Source: Bacteroidetes bacterium 43-93
GTDB taxonomy: Bacteria; Bacteroidota; Bacteroidia; Chitinophagales; Chitinophagaceae
Length of the DNA: 64,000 bases
NCBI GenBank assembly: GCA_001897855.1
Contig: MKUO01000017.1
Location: 1 to 64,000, forward strand
Direction: 5' to 3'
Part shown: one piece after another, positions 33,464 through 41,688 of the stretch
Layout: each line of letters begins with the position of its first letter
How positions within the stretch are numbered: position 1 is the stretch's first letter
Notes under the pieces: model-generated
Told to the model about the DNA's origin: nothing
The model's input: the letters and a program-made list of their open reading frames with translations, nothing else
Databases searched by the model: none
Program-made: the position numbers and the translations under genes

Positions 33464-34801
33464 TTACCTCTTCCCAAATGGCATTCCTGCTCCCATACCC
33501 GGCATCATGCCCCGCATTTTATTCATCTGCCCCATCATCTGGCGCATTTGGTCAAATTGCTTCATAAACGCGTTAACTTCAGCTATATCCTTGCCACTAC
33601 CCTTAGCTATGCGCTTACGGCGGTTACCATCGATACTATCCGGGTTTGCACGCTCGTACGGTGTCATAGAATTAATAATAGCTTCGATGCCTTTAAATGC
33701 ATCGTCAGATATGTCAATATCTTTAATGGCTTTACCAACTCCAGGTATCATTGCCAGCAGGTCCTTAATATTACCCATTTTCTTTATCTGGCCAAGTTGT
33801 TCTTTAAAGTCTTCAAAGTCAAACTTGTTAGCGCGGATCTTTTTCTCCAGCTTTTTAGCCTGCGCCTCATCAAACTGGGCCTGTGCACGCTCTACCAGGG
33901 TGGTGATATCACCCATACCCAATATACGCTGGGCCATACGCTCCGGATAAAACACATCCAGCGTATCCAGCTTTTCACCCATACTCACAAACTTGATGGG
34001 CTTATTTACTGTGTATTTAATGGTTAAAGCTGCACCACCACGTGTGTCACCATCCAGCTTCGTTAACACTACACCAGTAAAGTCCAGCCTATCGTTAAAG
34101 GCTTTCGCAGTGTTAACAGCATCCTGACCGGTCATAGAATCCACAACAAACAATACTTCCTGTGGCTGCACTGCCGCTTTCACATTTGCCACCTCCTTCA
34201 TCATCGCCTCGTCAATGGCAAGACGGCCTGCAGTATCTATAATTACAACGCTATTACCATTTTTCTTAGCTTCTGCAATAGCATTCTGTGCTATGGCAAC
34301 AGCATCTTTGTTTTCAGGCTCGCTATATACAGGCACCTTGATCTGTTCGCCCAATACTTTCAGCTGATCTATCGCTGCCGGGCGGTAGATATCAGCAGCT
34401 ACCAGCAAGGGGTTACGGCCTTTCTTTGTTTTAAGAAAGTTCGCCAGCTTGCCGCTAAAGGTAGTCTTACCCGAACCTTGCAAACCCGCTATTAGTATGA
34501 CCGTTGGCTTATTGTTCAGGTTCAGTTCCTCTTCAGTGCCTCCCATCAGTTCGGCCAGCTCATCCTTCACGATCTTTACCATTAACTGGCCAGGCGATAC
34601 TGCAGTAAGCACTTTTTCACCAAGTGCCTTATCCTTTACCCTGTCGGTAAATTCCTTAGCAATTTTATAGTTCACATCGGCATCTACCAACGCACGGCGA
34701 ATTTCTTTTACAGTACTGGCAATATTTATTTCACTGATCCTGCCTTCACCTTTTAACTGCTTAAATGCACCTTCGAGGCGCTCACTAAGATTTTCAAACA
34801 T
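33464..34801 (-). CDS. ffh: Signal recognition particle protein Ffh
   Basis: A 445-residue SRP54 GTPase that, with SRP RNA, targets nascent membrane proteins to FtsY. The NG domain shows GLQGSGKTTFSGKLA (G1), DIYRPAAIDQL (G2), DTAGRLAIDEAMM (G3), TKLDGDTRGG (G4) and the closing GMGDITTLVERAQ. The methionine-rich M domain ends MRQMMGQMNKMRGMMPGMGAG. Length is normal. The SRP RNA gene was not seen in this window. A -7 motif lies 25 bases before the start. Confidence 0.98.
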   Translation of the reverse strand: MFENLSERLEGAFKQLKGEGRISEINIASTVKEIRRALVDADVNYKIAKEFTDRVKDKALGEKVLTAVSPGQLMVKIVKDELAELMGGTEEELNLNNKPTVILIAGLQGSGKTTFSGKLANFLKTKKGRNPLLVAADIYRPAAIDQLKVLGEQIKVPVYSEPENKDAVAIAQNAIAEAKKNGNSVVIIDTAGRLAIDEAMMKEVANVKAAVQPQEVLFVVDSMTGQDAVNTAKAFNDRLDFTGVVLTKLDGDTRGGAALTIKYTVNKPIKFVSMGEKLDTLDVFYPERMAQRILGMGDITTLVERAQAQFDEAQAKKLEKKIRANKFDFEDFKEQLGQIKKMGNIKDLLAMIPGVGKAIKDIDISDDAFKGIEAIINSMTPYERANPDSIDGNRRKRIAKGSGKDIAEVNAFMKQFDQMRQMMGQMNKMRGMMPGMGAGMPFGKR

Positions 34802-34826
34802 ATACTTCTTCTTTCAGAAAGGGATG

Positions 34827-34834
34827 CAAATTTA
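34827..34834 (-). promoter_or_regulatory. Bacteroidota -7 element for ffh
   Basis: The minus strand reads TAAATTTG, an exact TAnnTTTG match, followed by CATCC, 25 bases before the ffh ATG. No distinct -33 TTTG is seen. Confidence 0.5.
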
Positions 34835-34944
34835 AGTTTTTAAAGCTTATATAAACAGAAAAAAGCATTTTATCTCTTTGAAGTACTATTTCACATTTCC
34901 CCATGTATTTTCAAATGCGCTAAAGGCTTAATTTTAGACCTGTT

Positions 34945-35142
34945 ATGACACTTTTAGCAATACTATTACCATGGTTGTCCTTTTTATTAAGAGGTAGAAT
35001 ACTTAGAGGCATACTATGCCTTATTTTACAAATTACGCTTACCGGCTGGATTCCGGCTGCAGTTTGGGCAGTATTAGATTTACAAAATGTCCGTGCCGAC
35101 CGACGTACCAAACGCATTATAAAGGCTATGCGAAGTAATTAA
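34945..35142 (+). CDS. YqaE/Pmp3 family small membrane protein
   Basis: A 65-residue protein with two transmembrane helices (LLAILLPWLSFLL and GILCLILQITLTGWIPAAVWAVLDL). The segment ILQITLTGWIPAAVWA corresponds to the Pmp3 signature, in which a Pro is followed by a small residue pair. Relatives in plants, yeast and bacteria affect membrane potential and salt tolerance. The basic tail NVRADRRTKRIIKAMRSN is cytosolic. It lies alone between ffh and the lipoprotein pair. Confidence 0.85.
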   Translation: MTLLAILLPWLSFLLRGRILRGILCLILQITLTGWIPAAVWAVLDLQNVRADRRTKRIIKAMRSN

Positions 35143-35207
35143 AACTAAACGCAGCTTGCTTTTTTAAACTTGTAATGATATTTTTACTAAAATCTAAATT
35201 CCAGCTT

Positions 35208-35462
35208 GTGAAAAAGACAATTACAATATCCATTGCCTCTGTTATAATCATGGGTGCATTCTCTTCTTGCAAAAAAGACTATAACTGCAGGTGCGACATT
35301 GAGTATCAGGTTAACGGGCAAGTTGTGGGAAAAGATAATACACTAAACACTATAAGCGCTACGACAAAAGATCAGGCTAAGAGCCAATGCGTGAATTATG
35401 AAACTGACGCATCTTACCTTCAGCAGAAGACAGTAGAAAAACACTACTGCAGCATCGAATAA
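35208..35462 (+). CDS. Small Cys-rich lipoprotein, copy 2
   Basis: The preferred start is GTG at 35208, which gives a normal lipoprotein signal (MKKTITISIASVIIMGAFSSC) and 84 residues; an ATG at 35175 in frame would add 11 residues in front. The mature protein begins C-KK-DYNCRCDIEY, continues with TTKDQAKSQC and ends HYCSIE. It shares the C-x2-DY-x-C-x-C start and the spacing of later Cys with the genes at 24017 and 35498. It lies 35 bases before copy 3 and shares its terminator. Confidence 0.8.
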   Translation: MKKTITISIASVIIMGAFSSCKKDYNCRCDIEYQVNGQVVGKDNTLNTISATTKDQAKSQCVNYETDASYLQQKTVEKHYCSIE

Positions 35463-35497
35463 CAACTTTTTATTTATAACCTCCTAAAACAACTTCA

Positions 35498-35752
35498 ATG
35501 AAATTTCTACTGCTACCCTTAACAGCACTATTGATCTTCTCAGCTTGCAAGAAAGACTACAATTGCACTTGCAAGGCCACCGCAACTATTCCCGGGTTAG
35601 CGTCTGTGGATAGTACCTATGTTATTAAGCTAACTAAACAAAAGAAAAAGGACGCAGAAAAAACCTGCAGTGCTAACAATGCATCCGCATCTGTGACAGA
35701 CCCTTCTTCCGGTTTTAGCTATACCGAATCGGTAAACTGCACACTTAACTAG
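35498..35752 (+). CDS. Small Cys-rich lipoprotein, copy 3
   Basis: An 84-residue protein with a lipoprotein signal ending IFSAC. The mature part starts C-KK-DYNCTCKATAT, has KKKDAEKTC in the middle and ends ESVNCTLN. It is a tandem paralogue of the gene before it, more diverged in the centre than at the N-terminal signature. Likely anchored in the periplasmic leaflet or at the surface; no function is known to me. Confidence 0.82.
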   Translation: MKFLLLPLTALLIFSACKKDYNCTCKATATIPGLASVDSTYVIKLTKQKKKDAEKTCSANNASASVTDPSSGFSYTESVNCTLN

Positions 35753-35770
35753 AACAATCAAATGATGTAT

Positions 35771-35802
35771 AAGCCCCTGTTTCTCAACAGGGGCTTTTTT
35801 TT
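35771..35802 (+). terminator. Strong intrinsic terminator of the lipoprotein pair
   Basis: An 11-bp perfect stem (35771-35781 with 35786-35796) with loop TCTC is followed by a run of T through 35802. It ends the two-gene lipoprotein transcript and precedes the alkB-type gene. Confidence 0.92.
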
Positions 35803-35825
35803 GTAAATTGTGTAGCTTAAGATGT

Positions 35826-36863
35826 ATGAAAACAAGGCTACTGAAATATAGCATACCACTGCTCTTCAACATAGGGGCCTACCGCAGTTTTCACTATACC
35901 GGTATTATTGCATGGCTGCCTGTTATACTGGCTTTCGCGATCATCCCTCTGCTAGAGCTAATGATCTCACCTGACCACTCCAACTTATCAGCTGCAGAAG
36001 AAGAAATGGCCCGGCACGACAAGTTCTATGACTGGATACTGTATGCCATCGTTCCTATACAGTATATAGTTCTATACCAGTTTCTCACGCACATAACCGA
36101 TCCGGGGTTATCCGGTTGGGATATTGCAGGACGGGTAACCGTGATGGGACTGATGTGCGGAGTAATGGGCATCAATGTAGGGCATGAACTGGGGCACAGA
36201 GTTAATAAGACAGAACAAACACTGGCACGAGCATTGCTCCTGACATCCCTGTACATGCACTTCTTCATAGAGCACAACAGGGGACATCACAAGAATGTAG
36301 GTACACCTGAAGATTCGAGCAGTGCCCGCTGCAATGAACCTCTCTACTTCTTCTGGTTCAGGAGCATTACCGGTGTATATAGGAAGGCGTGGCAGATAGC
36401 CATCAACGAACAACACAAGAAAGGTCACAACTTCCTGCGGAATGAGATGCTGCATTACCAACTGATAGAGCTGGCATTCTGCCTGTTGATAGGCTTCTAC
36501 TTCGGCTGGGGCGTACTTGGCTATTTCCTGATAGCTGCATTGATAGGCATACTGCTTTTAGAGACCGTTAACTACATAGAACACTATGGCTTGATGCGTA
36601 AGCCCCTTGGTAATGGCAAGTATGAACGTGCCATGCCGGTACATAGCTGGAACAGCGACCATACCATCGGACGCATCATGCTGTTTGAACTGAGCCGGCA
36701 TAGCGACCATCACTACCTAGCCAGCCGCAAGTACCAGTTGCTTCGCCATCACGACGATTCGCCACAGCTACCAACAGGCTACCCCGGCAGTATGCTGCTG
36801 GCAATGGTGCCGCCTCTATGGTTCCGGGTGATGAACAGGAGGGTGGCAGAAGTACAACAATAA
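35826..36863 (+). CDS. Alkane 1-monooxygenase (AlkB family)
   Basis: The protein has 345 residues from the ATG at 35826; a TTG further up in frame is not used. It is an integral membrane di-iron hydroxylase with about six transmembrane helices. All histidine boxes are present: GHELGHRV (HExxH), EHNRGHHKNVGTPEDSSSAR (HxxxHH), NYIEHYGL and HSDHHYLASRKYQ (the LQRHSDHH-type box). AlkB oxidises terminal carbons of alkanes or fatty chains with electrons from rubredoxin. No rubredoxin gene is adjacent. Such genes are common in non-oil-degrading Bacteroidota and may act on lipids. It is monocistronic. Confidence 0.95.
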   Translation: MKTRLLKYSIPLLFNIGAYRSFHYTGIIAWLPVILAFAIIPLLELMISPDHSNLSAAEEEMARHDKFYDWILYAIVPIQYIVLYQFLTHITDPGLSGWDIAGRVTVMGLMCGVMGINVGHELGHRVNKTEQTLARALLLTSLYMHFFIEHNRGHHKNVGTPEDSSSARCNEPLYFFWFRSITGVYRKAWQIAINEQHKKGHNFLRNEMLHYQLIELAFCLLIGFYFGWGVLGYFLIAALIGILLLETVNYIEHYGLMRKPLGNGKYERAMPVHSWNSDHTIGRIMLFELSRHSDHHYLASRKYQLLRHHDDSPQLPTGYPGSMLLAMVPPLWFRVMNRRVAEVQQ

Positions 36864-36885
36864 TACAACAGAAGTAAGAAAAGAG

Positions 36886-36909
36886 AAGAGCCGGTTCAGG
36901 CCGGCTCTT
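36886..36909. terminator. Bidirectional terminator between alkB-type gene and thioredoxin
   Basis: A 9-bp perfect stem (36886-36894 with 36901-36909) with a 6-base loop lies between the stops at 36863 and 36938. The flanking A and T tracts are short. Confidence 0.75.
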
Positions 36910-36937
36910 TCATATATACTTACTAACAATATATCTA

Positions 36938-37255
36938 CTACAGGTGTTGCTGAATCTTTTTATCGAATACACCCTTTGGTGCAGCACCAACTTGCTTATC
37001 TACCACCTGGCCGTTCTTAATGAACAGTACCGCAGGGATGCTGGTAATACCATAGTTGATAGAAAGATTAGGATTCTCATCCACGTTAACCTTACCAACG
37101 TTTACTTTGCCATCGTATTCTTTGGCAAGAGCTTCGATGGTTGGGCCTAAAGCCAAACATGGACCACACCAGGGAGCCCAGAAATCTATAACACTTAATT
37201 TATCGCCTTTAAGTACTTCTGCTTCAAAATTCGCATCAGTGAATACAGCTGCCAT
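36938..37255 (-). CDS. trxA: Thioredoxin, copy 1
   Basis: A 105-residue thioredoxin with the active site [14 protein letters not shown] (Cys30, Cys33) and the cis-Pro loop [15 protein letters not shown]. No signal peptide, so it works in the cytosol as a disulfide reductase. The residue after WCGPC is Leu rather than the usual Lys or Arg. It has its own -7 motif upstream and lies 103 bases from a second, similar thioredoxin gene on the same strand. Confidence 0.96.
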   Translation of the reverse strand: MAAVFTDANFEAEVLKGDKLSVIDFWAPWCGPCLALGPTIEALAKEYDGKVNVGKVNVDENPNLSINYGITSIPAVLFIKNGQVVDKQVGAAPKGVFDKKIQQHL

Positions 37256-37297
37256 TCTTTTTATTGTTTTTTATGATTAATTATTAAAGTCAATCTG

Positions 37298-37305
37298 CAA
37301 ATTTA
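37298..37305 (-). promoter_or_regulatory. Bacteroidota -7 element for thioredoxin copy 1
   Basis: The minus strand reads TAAATTTG, an exact TAnnTTTG match, 42 bases before the ATG at 37255 and inside the gap between the two thioredoxin genes, so copy 1 can be transcribed on its own. Confidence 0.45.
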
Positions 37306-37358
37306 CTATCTATTTTCCAGTGAACGGTATAGGCGGACTAAATACACATATAAGCCCA

Positions 37359-37676
37359 TTACATATTTTGCTTTATTTTCTTTTCCAGCGCACTACGCGA
37401 GGCAAGGCCTACCTGCTTGTCTACCAATTTGCCACCTTTGAAAAACAAGACACAAGGCAAGCCTGTAACACCATATTCAATACACACTTCCGGGTTTTCA
37501 TCGGCATTCAGCTTACCAATATTTACCTGACCGGCATATTCGGTAGCCAAAGCCTCTATGGACGGCCCCATTGCCAGACATGGGCCGCACCATTGCGCCC
37601 AGAAATCTACAACAGTTAATTTATCTGAATCGAGCACTTCTGCTTTGAAGTTTGCGTCTGTATATGTTGCTGCCAT
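37359..37676 (-). CDS. Thioredoxin, copy 2 with two extra cysteines
   Basis: A 105-residue tandem paralogue of the preceding thioredoxin, clearly similar over the full length (TDANF-AEVL, FWA-WCGPCLA-GP-IEALA-EY, DENP, VDKQVG). The active-site Cys are 30 and 33. It differs by two further Cys, Cys65 in EVCIEYG and Cys75 directly after the cis-Pro in GLPCVLFF, where copy 1 has Ser and Ala. The extra pair may tune redox control or bind a partner. Cytosolic, no signal peptide. Confidence 0.94.
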   Translation of the reverse strand: MAATYTDANFKAEVLDSDKLTVVDFWAQWCGPCLAMGPSIEALATEYAGQVNIGKLNADENPEVCIEYGVTGLPCVLFFKGGKLVDKQVGLASRSALEKKIKQNM

Positions 37677-37761
37677 TTATTTGTTTTTAGATTGTAAACT
37701 TAAAATCATTGTGGCTTAAATGTCTAACCGGTTTACTATAGCGCAATAAACAAATAACATA

Positions 37762-40700
37762 TTAATTGTTCACTATTTCCAGCGAATAACGAATGTTGCC
37801 ATTGTCATTCAGGAAGTTTACCAGTTCGTCATTTATCTCTAACCTAAGCCCTGCCGATTTTAGCTTCGTTTGCATACCATCTTCCTCGTCAAAGATCTGT
37901 ATAAACACATCGGTATTACCCGGATGCGTTCTCAGGTTATTAGTAAGAAAAGCTACTGTTTCGTCCGTTAATGAACCTAGAGGCATCAGCAAATGCAGCT
38001 TGCGCGTCATTAGTTTGCGAACCTCATCTAAGAGTACAATAGACTGAACCAGGAATTCCATTACACCCGGCCTGAACCTGTGCTCCTGGTACACACCGGT
38101 TATCATCAGCTTCTGACCATTATCTATGTACTTCGCGTACTCTACATAATTTTTCTCCCAAAAGACGATCTCCTGGTTACCGGTATAGTCGTTGATGACC
38201 ATCTTGCCGAACTTGCTACCCTTTTTGGTAGTCATGTGGGCAGCATCTGTGATAAAGCCTGCTATACGTACGGTACGGCCTTTATTATTTTCAATTTCCG
38301 AGATAGGCGTAAAGTTGTAATTCTGTATCTCGAACTTATAACCATCCAGCGGATGGGCACTGAGGTAGATACCGATCACATCTTTTTCCTTATCCAGCAA
38401 TTCAGGCAATGTCCACGTATCACATTCCGGTATAGCAGGAGGCTTTATATCCGGCATTACAGCCTCACCAAAGAGGCTATTGCTGGCCATAGAGCTGCTT
38501 GCCTGTACCTGGTTGCCAAACCTCACCAATCTTTCCATACCCGTAACCGGATCGGTTGGCGGGGCATAGAAATATTGTGCGCGGTGCATTTCTTTAAAGC
38601 TATCCATAGCCCCTGCCAGCACCAGGCTTTCCAGCGACTTTTTATTTACAGTGCGCTGATTGACACGCGATATAAAATCAAATACAGTAGTGTAAGGCCC
38701 GTTGGCTTCACGCTCGGTAATAATATCTTCTACGGCGGCTTCACCCACACCTTTGATAGCATTCATACCAAAGCGAATGACGCTTTCTTTACTTACTGAG
38801 AAACCTTTTAGGCTCTCGTTCACGTCAGGCCCCAATACTGATAAGCCCATACGCTGGCACTCTTCCATGTAGAACTTTATCTTATCGATATTGCCTTGGT
38901 TATTGAGTACCGCAGCCATGAACTCTGCAGGATAGTGTGCTTTTAAATATGCTGTCTGGTATGCAACGAAGGCATAGCAGGTAGAGTGCGATTTATTGAA
39001 CGCATACTGGGCAAAGGCTTCCCAGTCGGTCCATATCTTGTTCAGTTTATCTTCAGGATGGCCTTTTTTAGTAGCCCCTTCGATAAACTGGCTTTTCATT
39101 TTATTCAGTACGGCGATCTGCTTTTTACCCATCGCCTTACGCAGTACGTCGGCATCGCCCTTGCTAAAGCCTGCCAGTTTCTGCGATAGCAGCATCACCT
39201 GTTCCTGGTACACGGTAATACCGTAAGTTTCCTCCAGGTATTCCTGCATATCCGGAAGATCATATACGATCTCCTCTTCCCCTTGCTTACGCTTGATAAA
39301 GTTGGGTATATATTCCAGCGGACCCGGACGATACAAGGCGTTCATTGCGATCAGGTCATCGAACTTATCCGGCTTCAGTTCGCGCAGGTATTTTTGCATA
39401 CCCGGACTTTCGAACTGGAACGTGGCGTTGGTTTCACCACGCTGGTATAGCTCATAAGTCTGTAAGTCGTCGAGCGGAATGGTGTCGATGTCTATTTCCA
39501 AGCCATAGTTACGCCTGATAAGCTCTAAGGCATCTTTGATGATGGTGAGGGTCTTCAGACCCAGGAAGTCCATCTTGATAACACCGGCGTTCTCGATCAC
39601 ATTACCCTCGAACTGCGTTATCAACAGATCTACATCCTTTACCGCAGAAACCGGGATTAGTTCCGTAAGATCTTTAGGAGCGATGATGATGCCCGCAGCG
39701 TGGATACCTGTATTACGAACAGAGCCTTCCAGTTTTTCCGCAGAACGTAACACGTCACCATGAAGCGTTTTGCTTGCGTATATCTCACGTATCTTATTTA
39801 CATTTTCTATTTCTTCGCTACCAAGCCCTTCTTTTGATTCGAGGCTCTTCTCCCCTTTTATTGGTGCATGCAGTATGCGCTTCAATTCGATACCGGGACG
39901 TTCCGGCACCAGCTTGGCAAGGGCGTTGGAATCGGGCAAAGGCAGATCCAATGCGCGGGCAACGTCTTTGATACTCATCTTGGCAGCCATAGTACCATAG
40001 GTAACGATATGCGCTACCTGGTTCTTGCCATACTTATCCACCACATAGTCGATCACCTTCTGGCGCCCCACATCATCAAAGTCGGTATCTATATCGGGCA
40101 TGCTCTTACGTTCCGGATTCAGGAAACGCTCAAACAGCAGCTTATACTTAATAGGATCGATATTGGTAATGCCGATGCAATAGGCTACCACCGAACCGGC
40201 AGCCGAACCACGGCCGGGGCCAACGAACACACCCAGATCGCGACCGGCCTTGATAAAGTCGGACACGATAAGGAAGTAACCCGCGAAACCCATGGTCTTA
40301 ATCGTGAACAGTTCGAAACGAAGCCGCTCATCTATCTCAGGTGTAATATCAACATACCGGCGTTTAGCACCCTCCCAGGTAAGATGCTCGAGATAAGCAT
40401 CCTGGTCGTCATTAAACTCTGGCGGCACCTTGAAGTGCGGGAGCAATATTTCGCGCTCCAGCTTCATTGGCTTGATCTTGTCAACAATCAAACCGGTATT
40501 GTCTATAGCTTCAGGAATATCACTGAAGAGCTTAGACATCTCGTCGGTGGTCTTAAAGTAGAACTGATCGTTATAGAAAGCGAAACGGGTATCCTTTGGC
40601 TTTGCCTCATCATCGTCAGAGAACTCCTTCATACTCGGAGTACTCTGTTTCTCGCCCGTGTTAATACAAAGCAGGATATCGTGCGCATTGGCATCTTCCT

Positions 40701-41382
40701 GCTCTACATAATGCGAATCGTTCGATGCGATAATAGGCACATTGTATTTGCGGGCAAACTTCAGCAGTACTTCATTTACCTTTAACTGCTCCGGGATATC
40801 GTGGCGCTGCATCTCTACGTAGTAGTCCTCACCAAACAAATCCAGCCACCATTTAAATACCTTCTCCCCTTCTTCCTCGCCTTTGCGCAGAATAGTACGC
40901 GGCACCTGTGCGCCGAGGCAGCAGGTAGTTGCTATCAGCCCTTCGTGGTGCTGTAGCACCAATTCTTTATCAATACGGGGATATTTACCATACAAGCCTT
41001 CCATGTAACCCAGTGAGCAAAGCTTTACCAGGTTACGATACCCCACCTCGTTCTTAGCCAGGAATAACTGGTGGTAGCGCGTGTCCTTTTCATCGCGGGA
41101 GAACTGGCGCTTCAGCCTATTCTCTACCAGGTAAAATTCGCAACCGATGACGGGTTTTACCACAGGTTCCAGAATATCTTTACCCTCGGGTGTAGTACCT
41201 ACAACCTTGGTCTTTTTCCATGCCTCTGCAACAAACTGGAATACGCCGAACATATTACCGTGATCGGTAATAGCCATGGCCGGCATTTCGTCTTTAGCGG
41301 CCTTCTCGTAAAGCCTGCTGATAGACGAAGCACCGTCTAATAAAGAGAACTGGGTATGATTATGTAAATGGGAAAATTTCAT
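37762..41382 (-). CDS. dnaE: DNA polymerase III subunit alpha
   Basis: A 1206-residue replicative polymerase. The N-terminal PHP domain begins FSHLHNHTQFSLLDGASS. The catalytic core has GPGRGSAAGSVVAYCIGIT, the metal-binding PDIDTDFDD, and FQFESPGMQKYL. The finger and helix-hairpin-helix parts show YQEQVMLLSQKLAGFSKGDADVLRKAMGKK and GMNAIKGVGEAAVEDI. An OB domain (RIAGFITDAAHMTTKKGSKFGKMVINDYTG) lies near the C-terminus. Length and order fit the DnaE1 group. It is a single gene; the 306-base gap upstream carries a DnaA-box sequence and inverted repeats. Confidence 0.98.
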   Translation of the reverse strand: MKFSHLHNHTQFSLLDGASSISRLYEKAAKDEMPAMAITDHGNMFGVFQFVAEAWKKTKVVGTTPEGKDILEPVVKPVIGCEFYLVENRLKRQFSRDEKDTRYHQLFLAKNEVGYRNLVKLCSLGYMEGLYGKYPRIDKELVLQHHEGLIATTCCLGAQVPRTILRKGEEEGEKVFKWWLDLFGEDYYVEMQRHDIPEQLKVNEVLLKFARKYNVPIIASNDSHYVEQEDANAHDILLCINTGEKQSTPSMKEFSDDDEAKPKDTRFAFYNDQFYFKTTDEMSKLFSDIPEAIDNTGLIVDKIKPMKLEREILLPHFKVPPEFNDDQDAYLEHLTWEGAKRRYVDITPEIDERLRFELFTIKTMGFAGYFLIVSDFIKAGRDLGVFVGPGRGSAAGSVVAYCIGITNIDPIKYKLLFERFLNPERKSMPDIDTDFDDVGRQKVIDYVVDKYGKNQVAHIVTYGTMAAKMSIKDVARALDLPLPDSNALAKLVPERPGIELKRILHAPIKGEKSLESKEGLGSEEIENVNKIREIYASKTLHGDVLRSAEKLEGSVRNTGIHAAGIIIAPKDLTELIPVSAVKDVDLLITQFEGNVIENAGVIKMDFLGLKTLTIIKDALELIRRNYGLEIDIDTIPLDDLQTYELYQRGETNATFQFESPGMQKYLRELKPDKFDDLIAMNALYRPGPLEYIPNFIKRKQGEEEIVYDLPDMQEYLEETYGITVYQEQVMLLSQKLAGFSKGDADVLRKAMGKKQIAVLNKMKSQFIEGATKKGHPEDKLNKIWTDWEAFAQYAFNKSHSTCYAFVAYQTAYLKAHYPAEFMAAVLNNQGNIDKIKFYMEECQRMGLSVLGPDVNESLKGFSVSKESVIRFGMNAIKGVGEAAVEDIITEREANGPYTTVFDFISRVNQRTVNKKSLESLVLAGAMDSFKEMHRAQYFYAPPTDPVTGMERLVRFGNQVQASSSMASNSLFGEAVMPDIKPPAIPECDTWTLPELLDKEKDVIGIYLSAHPLDGYKFEIQNYNFTPISEIENNKGRTVRIAGFITDAAHMTTKKGSKFGKMVINDYTGNQEIVFWEKNYVEYAKYIDNGQKLMITGVYQEHRFRPGVMEFLVQSIVLLDEVRKLMTRKLHLLMPLGSLTDETVAFLTNNLRTHPGNTDVFIQIFDEEDGMQTKLKSAGLRLEINDELVNFLNDNGNIRYSLEIVNN

Positions 41383-41446
41383 AAAAGCACTTATCCAAAC
41401 TACGTCTTACAAAGTAACGAAAATAGCACCGGCCGATGGGTTAGTC

Positions 41447-41455
41447 TTATCCACA
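41447..41455 (+). promoter_or_regulatory. Perfect DnaA-box sequence 65 bp upstream of dnaE
   Basis: TTATCCACA equals the strong consensus DnaA box. It lies in the gap between divergent dnaE (start 41382) and the T9SS gene (start 41689). Only one exact copy was seen in this gap, so an origin is not indicated; DnaA control of dnaE is possible. Confidence 0.4.
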
Positions 41456-41495
41456 GGAGGTGCATAAAATAAATAATAAAAACTACGAATATGAG

Positions 41496-41538
41496 GCCAA
41501 AATGTTAGAAAATGCTAGTTTTTGCTAGTGATTTTGGC
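41496..41538. promoter_or_regulatory. Interrupted dyad GCCAAAAT...ATTTTGGC enclosing repeated TGCTAGT
   Basis: An exact 8-bp inverted repeat (41496-41503 and 41531-41538) encloses two direct copies of TGCTAGT at 41513 and 41523, 10 bases apart (one helix turn). It lies in the otherwise geneless stretch 41383-41688. An operator for dnaE or the divergent gene is the simplest reading. Confidence 0.35.
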
Positions 41539-41618
41539 GTTTTTGATTTTTATTAGGAGTTGAGAGTGAAACAAAAAAAATGCGGTATAATTAGAATAAT
41601 TTCTCACAACGCGATAGG

Positions 41619-41656
41619 TTTCGGTAAAGTTCGGAAAATTAGTACACGTACCGAAA
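41619..41656. promoter_or_regulatory. Inverted repeat TTTCGGTA...TACCGAAA before the T9SS gene
   Basis: Two 8-bp arms (41619-41626 and 41649-41656) separated by 22 bases lie 33-70 bases before the ATG at 41689. It may be an operator or a loose hairpin in the leader. No exact -7 motif is found here. Confidence 0.3.
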
Positions 41657-41688
41657 TATTTATATTTTGTAATTGACAACAAAAGGCT

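Noticed and set aside
39868-40785. 305-codon open frame antisense to dnaE
   Set aside because: Shadow of a strongly conserved dnaE; no recognisable domain and unnatural composition rich in His and Ile.
41447-41455. DnaA box as evidence for a replication origin
   Set aside because: Only one exact box, no AT-rich unwinding element with box cluster and no dnaA, dnaN or parA genes near. Recorded only as a possible regulatory site.
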